From CAWFZT01 sp963820415 (GTDB lineage Bacteria > Chloroflexota > Anaerolineae > Anaerolineales > Anaerolineaceae), in assembly GCA_963820415.1 (NCBI GenBank), contig CAWFZT010000004.1, positions 806,001 to 870,000 on the forward strand: 64,000 nt of DNA, given 5' to 3'. Positions 9,293-19,571 of this stretch are shown in pieces. How positions within the stretch are numbered: position 1 is the stretch's first letter; the number at the start of each line of letters is the position of its first letter. Below the pieces are notes generated by a model. It searched no databases. It had not been told where the DNA came from and worked only from the letters and a program-made list of their open reading frames with translations. The position numbers were made by a program, and so were the translations under genes.

Positions 9293-9398
9293 GGTATTGT
9301 TGGGGATATCTAAAAAAGAGGGTACGACCCATTCTTGGGGTTTGAAAGCTCCAATTTGTCAGTCTCTCTTTTTTCCAGAGTGGCTAGAAAGTAGAGAT

Positions 9399-10142
9399 TC
9401 ACCTTCTTCGACGGAGAACATGGAAGTGGAATTTGTCGCTGCGGTGATAATCTTTAGAGTACAGGATGGGAACGTCAGCTTCGTCGTAATTGACCTGCTC
9501 CATCAGAATCCAGGTCGATCCGCTACAACCGTGGATTTTTTTACACAGCTCGCTATCCAACTGCTCGGCGCTGATGACCGCCCGGGAGTATGCCAGGCGT
9601 TTTCCCCAGGTGCCTTCCATTAGCTCTAATAGGGAGCCCTGGAACAGATCCTTTTGAATTTCCCCGTGAACAATGTTCGCGGGAAACATATCGATCGAAA
9701 AGATCACAATTTCGCCGTTAGTTTTACGGGCGCGTTCCAGGATGTAGACAGGATCACTGGGCTGCAGATTTAAGCGGGCCTGGATGACCCCACCGGCTGG
9801 TTCTGATCGCAAATTCACGACTTCGGTCTCAATCATGATCCCCAGGGAGGCAGCCATCTCCGTGACGCTTTCCAGGCGCGTGATGTCTTCGGTCAGGAAA
9901 TTTGAGGGATCGACAGCCACAAAACGGCCCAGGCCGTGACGGACGATAATGATCTTCTCTTCTTCGAGAAGTTTGAGCGATTTGCGGACAGTTGTGCGAC
10001 TGACAGCAAAGGTTTTGACCAGGCTTGCCTCTGAAGGCAGCTGGTCGCCCGCCCGGAAGTATTTTTCTTTCATCATCGACCGGATTCGGTCCCGTAGTTG
10101 CAGTGCCAGGCTTCGCCGCTCTATTCTCGGTTGCTTATTCAT
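9399..10142 (-). CDS. GntR-family regulator with UTRA ligand domain (HutC type)
   Basis: Cytoplasmic transcription factor of 247 aa. The N-terminal winged helix (about 8-75) contains LRDRIRSMMKEKYFRAGDQLPSEASLVKTFAVSRTTVRKSLKLLEEEKII. The UTRA ligand-binding domain (about 90-245) contains LNLQPSDPVYILERARKTNGEIVIFSIDMFP and ends with the basic tail LRRRR. It is a paralogue of the plus-strand regulator at 10499, sharing the UTRA pattern and the closing F-x-F-R/H-V-L-R-K/R-R. A TATAAT box 7 bp before the ATG suggests a leaderless transcript. It probably senses a sugar or sugar-phosphate from the flanking catabolic genes. Confidence 0.92.
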   Translation of the reverse strand: MNKQPRIERRSLALQLRDRIRSMMKEKYFRAGDQLPSEASLVKTFAVSRTTVRKSLKLLEEEKIIIVRHGLGRFVAVDPSNFLTEDITRLESVTEMAASLGIMIETEVVNLRSEPAGGVIQARLNLQPSDPVYILERARKTNGEIVIFSIDMFPANIVHGEIQKDLFQGSLLELMEGTWGKRLAYSRAVISAEQLDSELCKKIHGCSGSTWILMEQVNYDEADVPILYSKDYHRSDKFHFHVLRRRR

Positions 10143-10148
10143 GTTTAT

Positions 10149-10154
10149 ATTATA
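10149..10154 (-). promoter_or_regulatory. -10 box of the minus-strand GntR gene
   Basis: TATAAT on the minus strand ends 7 bp before the start codon at 10142. Transcription would start at or next to the ATG, giving a leaderless mRNA. No good -35 is visible at the usual spacing and there is no Shine-Dalgarno sequence. Confidence 0.45.
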
Positions 10155-10382
10155 CTTTGGATTTGGACAGCGAAGCTATTTTCCGGTTCAGGCTGAACCC
10201 AGGGCTCCGGACGATTACCAGGGCCCCCGCCACAAGGATAAAGATACGCGAACGTTTGCGACGAGTATCGGGCCCAAGCGCGGGCCGTTCATGGTAATCG
10301 CAACCGTTATTAGGGCCATAATTCCGAATCCAATTTGTTCTTATTTAGGGGTAAAAGAAATCTTAACATGTTGCCAAACTTG

Positions 10383-10411
10383 TTGACAAGCGGTTGAGGA
10401 TATGCTATATT
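10383..10411 (+). promoter_or_regulatory. Sigma70-type promoter of the 10499 GntR operon
   Basis: A perfect -35 (TTGACA, 10383-10388) and a -10 TATATT (10406-10411) are separated by exactly 17 bp. The predicted start is near 10418, just before the operator-like palindrome. The 5' leader is about 80 nt. Confidence 0.7.
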
Positions 10412-10421
10412 TTAGGTTGTC

Positions 10422-10442
10422 GGTCGTCATACGTCTGATGTC
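10422..10442 (+). promoter_or_regulatory. Probable GntR operator overlapping the transcription start
   Basis: The core TCATACGTCTGA is an imperfect palindrome (one mismatched pair), placed right after the TTGACA/TATATT promoter. A near-identical element lies upstream of the UroD-family gene (21461-21481, opposite orientation). Read on the same strand the two agree at about 16 of 21 positions. The arrangement suggests autorepression by the GntR protein encoded at 10499. Confidence 0.55.
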
Positions 10443-10498
10443 TTTATTCTTTTCAACTTATTCCGAAGGATTTTTATTCAATCCACAAGGTTTTTCAC

Positions 10499-11239
10499 AT
10501 GTCTGAATGGCGAATTGAGCACAGGCCTATTGCCATGCAGGTGCGTGACCTGCTCTATAACATGCTTATCGAGAAGCATTTTCTCCCGGGTGATCGCCTC
10601 CCTTCCGAAGTGGAGCTTATGGATCGTTTTGGTGTTAGTCGTGGAGCTTTGCGGGAAGCATTGAAGCTGATGGAAGAAGAGCGCGTAATTTTATGTCAGC
10701 ACGGAGTAGGTCGGTTCGTGGCTCCGAAAATTGAAGGCTTATACAGTGAAGATATTACTCGGCTGAAAAGTGTTTCCGAGCTGTCAATCAGCCTGGGAAC
10801 AACCTTAACCTGTAAGGTCCTCTCTGTCTGCGATTATGTGGCAGATGAAACGATTGCTGGGTACCTGGAGCTTCGACCTGACGCGCCGCTGGTCGCGCTG
10901 GAGCGGGTATGGCATGGCATGGACAGCCCTATCATTTACTCACAGGATTATTTTCCACGTACATTTGTTGAGGGTCCACTAATATCGGAGCTTTTCCAGG
11001 GGTCCTTGCTGGCTATGATCGAGAAAGAGCGGCACCTTCAAGTAAATTATGCGAAAACCGTCATCAAAGCAGTGCAGATGGATCAAGATTTATTATTCAA
11101 ACTTGGTGTTGAAAATTCAAGTCCCTGGATTTTGTTGAAACAGATCAATTTCGATATCCACAATCGCCCCTTGATCTTCTCGCGAGATTATTACAACACT
11201 GAAAAGTTTCAATTTCGGGTACTGCGCAAGCGCAAATAA
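10499..11239 (+). CDS. GntR-family regulator with UTRA domain, head of the sugar operon
   Basis: 246-aa regulator. The winged helix (about 8-75) contains VRDLLYNMLIEKHFLPGDRLPSEVELMDRFGVSRGALREALKLMEEERVI. The UTRA domain follows, with LELRPDAPLVALERVWHGMDSPIIYSQDYFP, and the protein ends FQFRVLRKRK. It is the first gene downstream of a strong promoter with an operator-like palindrome at the transcription start. It precedes DegT, GH4, isomerase, ROK and GH38 genes in the same direction, so it is probably the local repressor, relieved by a sugar-derived ligand. The similar minus-strand GntR at 9399-10142 may bind related sites. Confidence 0.93.
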   Translation: MSEWRIEHRPIAMQVRDLLYNMLIEKHFLPGDRLPSEVELMDRFGVSRGALREALKLMEEERVILCQHGVGRFVAPKIEGLYSEDITRLKSVSELSISLGTTLTCKVLSVCDYVADETIAGYLELRPDAPLVALERVWHGMDSPIIYSQDYFPRTFVEGPLISELFQGSLLAMIEKERHLQVNYAKTVIKAVQMDQDLLFKLGVENSSPWILLKQINFDIHNRPLIFSRDYYNTEKFQFRVLRKRK

Positions 11240-11266
11240 CTCCAATGTGATCGCGAAAAGGAGAAG

Positions 11267-12385
11267 ATGTTGTCAACAGAGATTCGGATCCCTTTTGAAA
11301 ATCTAACCAGGCAGTATCAGGCCCTGCAAGAAGAAATTAAGATTGCCCTCGACGAAATCCTTCCTAACGGGAAATACACAATGGGGCCATTCCTGAACTT
11401 GTTTGAAACCGAATTTGGCGCGTATATCGGCACAAAATATTGCGTTGGCATCAGTAACGGTACCGAAGCATTGCACCTGGCGCTGCTCGCCTGCGGTTTA
11501 GGCCCGGGCGATGAAGTCATCACGGTGCCGAACACCTATATTGCCACTGTTTTCGCAATCACATACACCGGAGCAACCCCGGTCTTTGCTGACGTGGACC
11601 CGGTGACGTTCAATTTGGATCCTGAACAGGTCGATGCGCACATTACACCGCGGACAAAAGCTATCCTTCCTGTGCATATGTATGGTCACCCGGTAGATAT
11701 AGATGCGATCCTCACGCTGGCCCGCAAACATAACCTGTATGTAATCGAGGATGCTGCACACGCCCACGGCGCCTTGTATAAAGGCCGTAAGGCAGGTGCT
11801 TTGGGTCACATCGGTTGTTTTAGCTTTTATCCGACTAAAGTGATGGGCGCCTACGGTGACGGCGGGGCTGTAACGTTGGATGACCCTATACTATATGAAC
11901 GCGTACGCATGTTGCGCTATATGGGGCAACGCACAAAATATTGTCACGAAATCATCGGATACCAGCAGCGGCTTGGCGACCTGCAGGCCAATATATTGCG
12001 AGTCAAGCTACGCCACCTGGAACAGAGTGTTTCCGAACGCCGGCGAGTAGCGGCTACCTATTACCGCTTGCTGCAAGGGACACCCGTGACTTCCCCGGTG
12101 GAAGTAGGCGATGTTCGCCATGTTTATTATATGTACACGATCCGGGCGCCGCGCCGCGACAAACTGCAGACCTTCCTGGCAGACCGGGGCATCGGCAGCT
12201 CTCCGGTCTATCCACTGCCGGTCCCTTACCAGCCGGCTTACCAGTCCATGGGGCACAAAGACGGTGATTTCCCAGTTTCCGACGCGCACTACAAAGAGAT
12301 CCTGTGCCTGCCCATGTTCCCTGAATTGACTGATGCCGAAGTAGAGGAAGTGGCCCAGGCAATCCGTGATTTTTATGGATGTTGA
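11267..12385 (+). CDS. DegT/DnrJ/EryC1/StrS-family PLP aminotransferase
   Basis: Sugar aminotransferase/dehydratase family protein of 372 aa that uses pyridoxal phosphate on a keto-sugar. Characteristic segments: NGKYTMGPFLNLFETEFG, GISNGTEALHLALLACGLGPGDEVITVPNTY, FADVDPVTFNLDPE, ILPVHMYGHPVDIDAI, VIEDAAHAHGA, and the PLP lysine segment FSFYPTKVMGAYGDGGAV. The C-terminal RYMGQRTKYCHEIIGYQQRLGDLQANIL is also conserved. It begins 27 bp after the GntR gene behind the ribosome site AAAAGGAG and ends overlapping the possible GH4 start. In this catabolic setting it may act on an amino sugar rather than in cell-surface biosynthesis; that is inference. Confidence 0.93.
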   Translation: MLSTEIRIPFENLTRQYQALQEEIKIALDEILPNGKYTMGPFLNLFETEFGAYIGTKYCVGISNGTEALHLALLACGLGPGDEVITVPNTYIATVFAITYTGATPVFADVDPVTFNLDPEQVDAHITPRTKAILPVHMYGHPVDIDAILTLARKHNLYVIEDAAHAHGALYKGRKAGALGHIGCFSFYPTKVMGAYGDGGAVTLDDPILYERVRMLRYMGQRTKYCHEIIGYQQRLGDLQANILRVKLRHLEQSVSERRRVAATYYRLLQGTPVTSPVEVGDVRHVYYMYTIRAPRRDKLQTFLADRGIGSSPVYPLPVPYQPAYQSMGHKDGDFPVSDAHYKEILCLPMFPELTDAEVEEVAQAIRDFYGC

Positions 12386-13641
12386 GGAGTGAGGGTATAA
12401 CGTTGAGCAGTACTCCAGTGAAAATAGTGATCCTTGGTGGAAGCGGCGTTGCGACGCCCAATCTGGCAACGGCGCTGATTAATATCCCAGACCGCCGACG
12501 TTGTATCCAACTGGTGTTGCATGGCCGTTCGGAGGAAAAACTGGTGAAGGTAGCCGGTATCTCCTGTATCCTGGCAGGGAACGATCCTCTACTGGAGATC
12601 TCGTACACGACGGATATCCGCGCCGCCCTGGATCGAGCGGATTTCATCCTCAACCAGATCCGGGTAGGTGGGTTGGAGGCCCGGGCCTTCGACGAGTCGT
12701 TCCCGCATGAGCTTGGATTGCCCGGCGAAGAGACGGTAGGCCCAGGTGGATTTGCCAACGCTTCACGCACAATCCCAGTCGTACTGGAGTATGCTCACCT
12801 AATTGAGCAAATATGTCAGGATGCCAGGTTGTTGACATTTGCCAACCCCAGCAGTATGGTGCAGTACGCCATCACCCGCTATACTAAAGTGAATGCCATC
12901 GGGTTATGCGACGGCCCAATCACGCTCAGCCAGAATATTGCCAGGTCCCTGCAACTGCCCGTCGATGAGCTGGTGATCGATTATATCGGCATGCACCACT
13001 TCGGCTGGGTGACTGGTGTATGGCATCACGGGCTTAATCTGCTGCCTGACGCAATCGCCTGTTCTGGGGTTGCTTCGCCAGACGTGGATCCTGCCATTAT
13101 CCATGCGCTGGGGGTTTTACCAGGGTTATACCTGGACTACGTTTTCCATCCGGATCGTATACTTTCCAAGAAGATGGGCAAGCGCACCCGCGCTGAAGAA
13201 CTGATTGAGTTGCAAGGTGAACTGCTGTCAGAATACACGGATGCCCTCGCGGAAGGCAAAGCCCCAGAAGGGCTGGCAAAGCGCAAGGCCCGCTGGTATC
13301 AAGCCATCATTGCCCCAGTGATGGTAAGCCTGGCGGAAGAGCGCACTGACCGTTTTATCCTGAACGTTATTAACCGCCAAACCATTCCCTGGCTGCCTGC
13401 CGAAGCGATTGTCGAGACAGAGTGCCTAGTGGAAAAAGGGCGCATACAGCCGCTTGCAGCGCCTTGGGCTCCTGCAATGGTGCGTGCATTGGTTCAAACC
13501 AACTGCGCCTATGAGATGCTGGCAGTGGAAGCCATCGTCGAGCGAGATCGCGCAAAGGCGTTGCAGGCCCTGCTGCTAAATCCCATCATCCATACCTACG
13601 AACAAGCTACCGGGACCCTTGAAAAAGCCTGGGGCCGGTGA
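12379..13641 (+). CDS. Glycoside hydrolase family 4 (NAD+/metal-dependent)
   Basis: 420 aa if begun at ATG 12379, which overlaps the aminotransferase end; TTG 12403 with GAGGAGTGAGGG upstream is also a possible start. The N-terminal Rossmann motif VILGGSGVATPNL is followed by RVGGLEARAFDE, the signature GEETVGPGGFANASRT, NPSSMVQYA, GLCDGP (Cys metal ligand) and GMHHFGWV (His metal ligand). GH4 enzymes cleave 6-phospho-glycosides or glycosides by an oxidation-elimination mechanism. It belongs to the phospho-beta-glucosidase/6-phospho-glycosidase group by motif, but the anomer is not assignable. The stop overlaps the isomerase start by 4 bp (GTGA). Confidence 0.9.
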   Translation: MLRSEGITLSSTPVKIVILGGSGVATPNLATALINIPDRRRCIQLVLHGRSEEKLVKVAGISCILAGNDPLLEISYTTDIRAALDRADFILNQIRVGGLEARAFDESFPHELGLPGEETVGPGGFANASRTIPVVLEYAHLIEQICQDARLLTFANPSSMVQYAITRYTKVNAIGLCDGPITLSQNIARSLQLPVDELVIDYIGMHHFGWVTGVWHHGLNLLPDAIACSGVASPDVDPAIIHALGVLPGLYLDYVFHPDRILSKKMGKRTRAEELIELQGELLSEYTDALAEGKAPEGLAKRKARWYQAIIAPVMVSLAEERTDRFILNVINRQTIPWLPAEAIVETECLVEKGRIQPLAAPWAPAMVRALVQTNCAYEMLAVEAIVERDRAKALQALLLNPIIHTYEQATGTLEKAWGR

Positions 13642-14468
13642 GAAACGAGCAAAAAACATTGGATCTGAGAGAGGTGAGCGGTTTATCGATCCATCTAGAT
13701 AGCAATGGTATCCTGCGCTTTGATCCAGACGTGTATATCGATGAGACGAGGACGCGCGTATTAGACGAGCTGACCGATGTCTACCTGGATAAGGCTGCCT
13801 GCCGCGGGAAAGATGTGGCTTATTGGATGTTTAATGGTGTATGTGCTAAAAGGGATCGTGTACGTCTGTCCAAGGCGCCGATCCGCTATGAGCTGACCTT
13901 CTTTCCAGATAAATGTATCGGGCGCGAATTTGTTAAAGCGCATGGTCACATCCACAAGCCTGAACCTCACAGCGGGATCGATTATCCGGAGATCTGTGAG
14001 GTGCTGGTAGGCACGGCTCATTTCTTCTTCCAGACTCTCGACCCAAACGGTCCTAGCAGTTCGGAAGCTTTTTATGTACAAGTGAGAGCCGGAGAAAAGG
14101 TTGTCATCCCTCCTGGTTATGACCACCTGACCATCAATCCCGGACCAGGCCCCATGTTGTTCTCGGATGTGGTGGCTTTGAGCTGCGGTGGAATTTACGA
14201 ACGCTTTAAGAAGACCGGAGGTGCAGCATACCTGGAAATCGAACAGGCGGGCCAGGCCCAATTCATCCCTAACCCTAAATACATTTCGCTGCCTCCCCTG
14301 CTGAATGCCGTCCCAAGAGAATTTCAGGAACTAGACCTGGTTAAGTCCAGGCCCTTGTACGATGCATTTCTTGAAAATGCCGGCGAGAACTGGCAATTTC
14401 TGTGGAAGCCTGAATTATTCAAGGAAAAGTTCTCGGATTTGAACACACTTTTCATTTTTAGTAGGTAG
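13638..14468 (+). CDS. Cupin-type glucose-6-phosphate isomerase family protein
   Basis: 276-aa protein related to the archaeal/cupin phosphoglucose isomerases, which interconvert aldose and ketose phosphates using a bound metal. The cupin metal site is visible as GHIHKPEPHSG and DYPEICEVLVGTAHFFFQ, followed by VIPPGYDHLTINPGPGPMLFSDVVA. Length is somewhat above the archaeal 190-aa form, with extensions at both ends. The GTG start overlaps the GH4 stop by 4 bp, so the two are translationally coupled. Together with GH4 and the ROK kinase it makes a short route from disaccharide to central sugar phosphates. Confidence 0.88.
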   Translation: MRNEQKTLDLREVSGLSIHLDSNGILRFDPDVYIDETRTRVLDELTDVYLDKAACRGKDVAYWMFNGVCAKRDRVRLSKAPIRYELTFFPDKCIGREFVKAHGHIHKPEPHSGIDYPEICEVLVGTAHFFFQTLDPNGPSSSEAFYVQVRAGEKVVIPPGYDHLTINPGPGPMLFSDVVALSCGGIYERFKKTGGAAYLEIEQAGQAQFIPNPKYISLPPLLNAVPREFQELDLVKSRPLYDAFLENAGENWQFLWKPELFKEKFSDLNTLFIFSR

Positions 14469-14579
14469 AAAGAGGCATATTATGAAAACCCACTATGTGA
14501 GTGGCTTTTCGAAGAAAATGGGGTGGGAGAATGTGCCGAATCTGAGAGAAACCACTCCACCCTATTAGAGGAAATAGTA

Positions 14580-15560
14580 TTGCCAATGATTTATGATCCT
14601 TCTTTATCTCTAGCAGCCTGCATCGACATCGGCGGTACCAAGGCTTTGATCGGGTTCGTGGATCCGGACGGGAATCTGCTGGCAAAAGAGCGTTTACTGG
14701 TAGCACCTGGGCGCGATCCGGTGGAGCTGGTAAAGGACCTCTCGGAAAAAACGCGTGCATTGGCGCAGCATTCCGGGTTCAACTGGCACCGCATTCTAGG
14801 GGTGGGTTATTCTACCGCCGGGATGTTGGATATCAAAAGGGAAATCGTTTTCTCATCTCCTAACCAGGGTCAATGGCAAGATGCCCCTTTCGGCGCGCTG
14901 TTAAAACAGTCCTTCAACCTGCCTGTCTGGATCGAGATGGACGCTAATGCGGCTGCCATTGGCGAGGGCTGGAAAGGCCACGGCGCGGGGGTGGATTATT
15001 TCGTGCACCTGATCATAGGCACAGGCGTTGGCAGCGGCATCCTGGTCCACGGCGAGATTCTGCACGGCTGGCGTGGAACTGCTGGCGAGATCGGGCACAC
15101 GATCATCGATCCCAACGGTCCACTTTGTAACTGTGGGGGGCGCGGCTGCCTGGAAAGCCTGGTTTCAGGTCCGGCAATTGCCGCACGGGCTCAGGTCATG
15201 CGCCTAGATCACCAGACAGGCGGTGCGCAGGAGGAAATCAGCGCTGAAACCGTGTTTGCGGCTGCGCGCCGGGGCGATGCATCAGCTCACCAGGTCGTGG
15301 CAGATACGGTCAATTACCTCTCGATCGGATTGACCAATTTAATTCACCTCCTGAACCCTCAAGTCATCACCATCGGCGGTGGGGTAGGAGTAGGGGGAGC
15401 CGACTTGCTGATGGATCCGCTGCGCGAAGCTATAAAGCACCGCGTGGGCAACTGGGTTGATATGGAAGGCACGCATATCCTCACCGCCAGATTGGGAGAA
15501 GATGCCGGGCTTTTAGGCGTGGCCTGCCTGGTTTGGAAAGGCCTATCGCAGGCAAAATAG
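14580..15560 (+). CDS. ROK-family sugar kinase
   Basis: Sugar kinase of about 325 aa, probably phosphorylating glucose or a related hexose in the cytoplasm. Seen: ATP-binding DIGGTKALIGFVD at the N-terminus, VGYSTAGMLD, EMDANAAAIGEGWKG, the HLIIGTGVGSGI loop, GTAGEIGHTIID, and the zinc motif CNCGGRGCLES typical of ROK proteins. The C-terminus has NLIHLLNPQVITIGGG. No N-terminal HTH is present, so it is a kinase, not a ROK repressor. TTG 14580 lies 8 nt after GAGG; ATG 14586 is an alternative start. Confidence 0.9.
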   Translation: MPMIYDPSLSLAACIDIGGTKALIGFVDPDGNLLAKERLLVAPGRDPVELVKDLSEKTRALAQHSGFNWHRILGVGYSTAGMLDIKREIVFSSPNQGQWQDAPFGALLKQSFNLPVWIEMDANAAAIGEGWKGHGAGVDYFVHLIIGTGVGSGILVHGEILHGWRGTAGEIGHTIIDPNGPLCNCGGRGCLESLVSGPAIAARAQVMRLDHQTGGAQEEISAETVFAAARRGDASAHQVVADTVNYLSIGLTNLIHLLNPQVITIGGGVGVGGADLLMDPLREAIKHRVGNWVDMEGTHILTARLGEDAGLLGVACLVWKGLSQAK

Positions 15561-15570
15561 AAAGGTGAGG

Positions 15571-18478
15571 ATGGAAGAACTCGTAAAGATCATTCAAGGT
15601 AATGAGACTATATTTTTCAGCCATTATCATGACGTGTTGCGGCAGTGGATCCAGGTGACGATCGAAAGCGGTGCCGGCATTACGGTGAAGGGAACCCTTA
15701 AAATCACAGCTGGAGGTGAAGAAGTTATCACTCCCCTCGAAATTACACCTGGCAAACAGGAATATCGTGGTTATGCCCCTGTCCTTTGGCCGCAAAAACC
15801 GGCCGATCAAAACGCGACGATTGAACTCATAACCGCATCTCAGCAAGCGCAGTTGGATACGTCCATTGGAGCCCATCGCCCCTGGACGGTCTACCTGCTG
15901 GCGGATGTATGCACCGATGCGACCTGGGTGTACGGTAGCTATCCGGATGAGCGCAAGGATGATGCTGATTTGACCTATACCGAACTTCTCCTGTCTGAAA
16001 CTACTCGGTGCGTGCCTGAGGCAAATCACAATCATTACAACTTGGTCCATTCGCTGAACCTGATTTATTTTGAAGAGTTCTATTCAGAGCAAAAACCGAG
16101 GCTGGTTGAGGCCATCCGCCGGGGCGAGATCACTCTGAATCCATTCTTGAACATGACCCTAACCCAGAACGTCAGTTTGGAAGAGCAAATCCGCCATTTC
16201 TATCCGGCGCGCGCCTGGGCAGATGAATATGGGCTGGAAATGGGTTACGCCAACCATCAGGAGACTCCGTCGATTGCCTGGGATATGGCCGGAGTTTTGG
16301 CAGGCTGCGGCGTACAGCATTTGATCAAAGCCATTTTGCCTTACGAATGCCCCTGGGCTGCCAGGTTGGCTGAACCGCCACTTTTCCTATGGGAAGGCCC
16401 GGATGGAGCACAAATTCTTTACCGCCGCAGGAATTGGGATTATGTGGAAGGGAAATTTGTGCTTAAAGGGGTCGAAGCTACGGATGAGGCCCTGCACGAA
16501 AAGATCATTCCGGAATATGAGCAGATGGGGGAGCGTTATCCATTCGATGCTATTTCTCTGCTCGGCTGCTACGGAGATTTGGTCCCTTATGAGCATGGCA
16601 AAATGCAAAGCCGGGACTTGCCGCTGTTGAAAGCAGCCACCATTGCCGCATATAACGGGCGTGAATGGGAATACCCCCTCCTGGTAAACGCCTCGCATAA
16701 GCAGTTTTGGGACAGCATCGATAAGCAGATCGCATCGCGTAATATCAAGCTTGAAGTGTCCCGCGGGGATTATGGTACGGGTTGGGATGCCTGGCCGGCC
16801 TGCCTGGCGGCGGTCGTGGCAGCCTGGCGCAGGTACCAGGAGCGCGCCGGAGCGGCGGATAAACTTATGGCGATTTTATCGGTTCTCGACCCGGGCTGGT
16901 ACCAACGATACCGCCAGGATTTGCAGGAAGGCTGGACCAATCTCTCGATGCTGGCCGACCACGCCTGGAACGGAGCCAACGATGCTAACCGGTCCCTAAA
17001 CACCGCCTTGCGGAGAGAGTGGATTGCCTCAACTGCCCGTTCGTTTGACCGGGTGATCGAGGATAGCCTGGCCAGGTTGGGTGAGCACATCCGCTACGAT
17101 GGTCAAAACCGCCGGTTGGCTGTTTTCAATGGGTTGCCCTGGTCCAGGGATGGGGTAGTCACGTTGGAAAATGTGACTGAAGACGTTGAAGTAATTGACG
17201 TTGGCAGCGGTGAAAAAGTCAAGTCGCAGACATCTATAGAAAATGGTAAGAGACGGTTGGCAGTTAAAGTTGACTCGGTGCCATCGGTGGGTTATCGCGT
17301 ATTTGAACTGCAAACCAGAAAGAATGAACCGGATCCCACCTCGTCCTGGGTGTACACTCCCAACCGGTTGGAAGGGCCGTTCTATTCGGTGGAAGTCGAT
17401 CCAGTCACCGGGGGGATTTCTCGCCTTTACGATAAAGTGCGCGGTAAAGAACTGATCGATAAAGCCAGTGCTTACCATATAAACCAATGTGCCCATTTTT
17501 CGGACGGTATGCTGGAGCCGGGCATTTCATACCCGCTATTACATCCACCGAAAGTCTCGGGCGGGAAGGAATATACCGCCTCCGCAATATCCGTTACTGC
17601 AGGGCCTGCCGGCTCGGTTTCTGCCAGCCTGTTGGTCCAAGCTGAAATCGGCAGCATCCGCATAAAGACAACGGTCAAGCTATATGCGGATCTAGACCGG
17701 GTAGATATCTACAATGAAGTGGAGAAACCGCCGACATCCGAAAGGCAGGAGCTTGATTTTTATTTCCCCTTCAAGATCCCACGACGCGCTTATCATTACG
17801 AAACGCCGGGTGCGATCATTGAAGCCGGTAAAGATCACCTGCCGGGCGCCGGACTGAACCATGCAGTGACCCGTCATTTTGTGGATGTCTCGAATGAAGA
17901 ATATGGCGTCACCCTGTCGCAAGCCGACAGTTTTGTGATCGAGTTTGGTCACCGTACCACGACCGAGGATCCTCAGGAAATCGACCCGACCAACAGCACC
18001 ATCCTGATTCATGCCCTGGGCAATATTTTTGACAGCAACGAAGCCATCCGTGATCAGGGCGGAGACAGTCATTTTGTTTTCCGCTTTAGCCTGCAGGGCC
18101 ATTCTGGGGGTTTCGACCCGGTAAATGCGTATCTGTTTTGCCTGGGAGGATAATAATGAGTTGTTGACCGCTGCGATGAAAGGCAGCGCGGTCGGGGTTC
18201 TGCCCGCCGATATGTGCAGTTTCATCAGTACGACGCCAACAAATGCAATTCTGACGACATTCAAACCGGGTGAAGAAAATGGCCTGATTGCCCGGGTATG
18301 GGAATGTGCCGGATCTTCTGAGCCGGTGAAATTGCAGATTGCTGGAGAATTTGCTCCGAAAGCCGCAGTAATTACCGATCATCTGGAGCACGACCAGGCG
18401 CCGCTGCCTATCAAAGAAGGATGTGTACAGGTACCGGTCAAGCCGCGTGGGATCACCACACTGCGGCTGGTCAATTGA
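15571..18478 (+). pseudogene. Glycoside hydrolase family 38 alpha-mannosidase-like protein, one frameshift near the C-terminus
   Basis: Large GH38-type protein, about 968 aa once a frameshift near 18135-18150 is corrected. The long frame (to 18153) ends LFCLGG; the rest continues in the next frame as FAWEDNNELLTAAM and closes ITTLRLVN at 18478. Dropping one T from a TTTT run (near 18136-18139) joins the two into the normal GH38 C-terminus. N-terminal half: LLADVCTDATWVYG, YANHQETPSIAWDMAG, SLLGCYGDLVPYEHGK and GWTNLSMLADHAWNGAND; C-terminal half: beta-sandwich with FYSVEVDPVTGGISRLYDK. Homopolymer context suggests a sequencing error. ATG 15571 after AGGTGAGG is preferred to GTG 15565. It acts on glycan or oligosaccharide in the same operon. 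Confidence 0.8.
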
Positions 18479-18534
18479 TCTTCTCGTGGAAATTATGTCA
18501 TCGAACGACAAAATCACAATTTATGGAGGAAGGT

Positions 18535-19492
18535 ATGGCTACCATTCAAACTGTTCGCGGGCCAATCGATTCAGAAAAGCTTGGCCTGACCCTCGTTCAC
18601 GAGCATGTCATTTTCCAATTCGACGATTCCAGACGTAAACCATCTATCGAGTTTGAGCAAAAATTGTTGCAGGATGCCTGTAAGGTTGGAATCCAGACAC
18701 TGGTCGAACTGACCCCAGTGAGGCGCATTGATTGGCTGATGGAATTAAATAACCTGGCCGACGTGAATATTGTCGCCAGCACTGGTTATTACCTGGACAA
18801 AATGACTCCCAGGCCTCTGGCAAGCTTTAGTGAGGCTCAGATGGTCGCCCGAATGATGCGTGAACTCACGGAGGGGATTGACGGGACGGATATAAAAGCA
18901 GGGATTATCAAGGTAGCCGGTGATTTACCTGAGCTAACTCCCTGGGAAGTGCAGGTGTTTAACCGCGGCTGCTAAAGTGCAGCAAAAAACCGGGGTTTGC
19001 ATCGCCACACACGCCTGCGCCGGTTCCCGCGAGCAGGCTGACGTGTTGTTACGAGCAGGCGCAGACCTGAACCGGGTTTTCTTCTCCCATGTAGAGGCTG
19101 AATTTGGCTGGCAAGGCCGTACTGTAAAAGAGGAGGCGAAATATCTGGAAGATATCGCCCATAAAGGCGGATCCTTATTGTTCAATAACTTTGGCTTTGT
19201 TTGGGATACACCCTGGCCTGACTTGACCTACCTGCTCCATTACTTGTGTGATGCTGGTCTACAGGAGAAAATCCTGATCAGCATGGATGTCAATTGGACC
19301 TGGAACCAAAAGGGCGAGATCGAATTCGAAGCTCAGGCTTCACATCCAGGAGCGGAACGGCGCACTTATGCCTATATGATCACGGACACCGTTCCTGCCT
19401 TGCTCGAATCAGGTTTCAACGAAAAAGATGTCAATGTATTCCTGGTAGGAAACCCGCGCAAGTTCTTTGCTCGCTCGGGCCAACCTATGTGA
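18535..19492 (+). pseudogene. Phosphotriesterase-family metal-dependent hydrolase, one frameshift
   Basis: Correcting one extra base near 18959-18962 gives a continuous protein of about 318 aa in the amidohydrolase-related phosphotriesterase family. All metal-site elements are present across the break: LVHEHV (HxH), GIIKVAGDLPELTPWE (bridging Lys), THACAGSREQ (His), FFSHVEAEF (His) and ISMDVNW (Asp). As written, frame 1 stops at 18975 after VQVFNRGC; frame 2 resumes AAAKVQQKTGVCI. Start ATG 18535 follows GGAGGAAGGT. Family members in sugar operons act as lactonases or phospho-sugar lactonases, a sensible role here. A sequencing indel is as likely as a real mutation. Confidence 0.78.
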
Positions 19493-19571
19493 GCGCAATC
19501 CCGCTGTTCTTTAGGAGCAATCGGGAGAAAACTGACGAATATTCTACTCATCTAATCTGGAGGAAATAAGC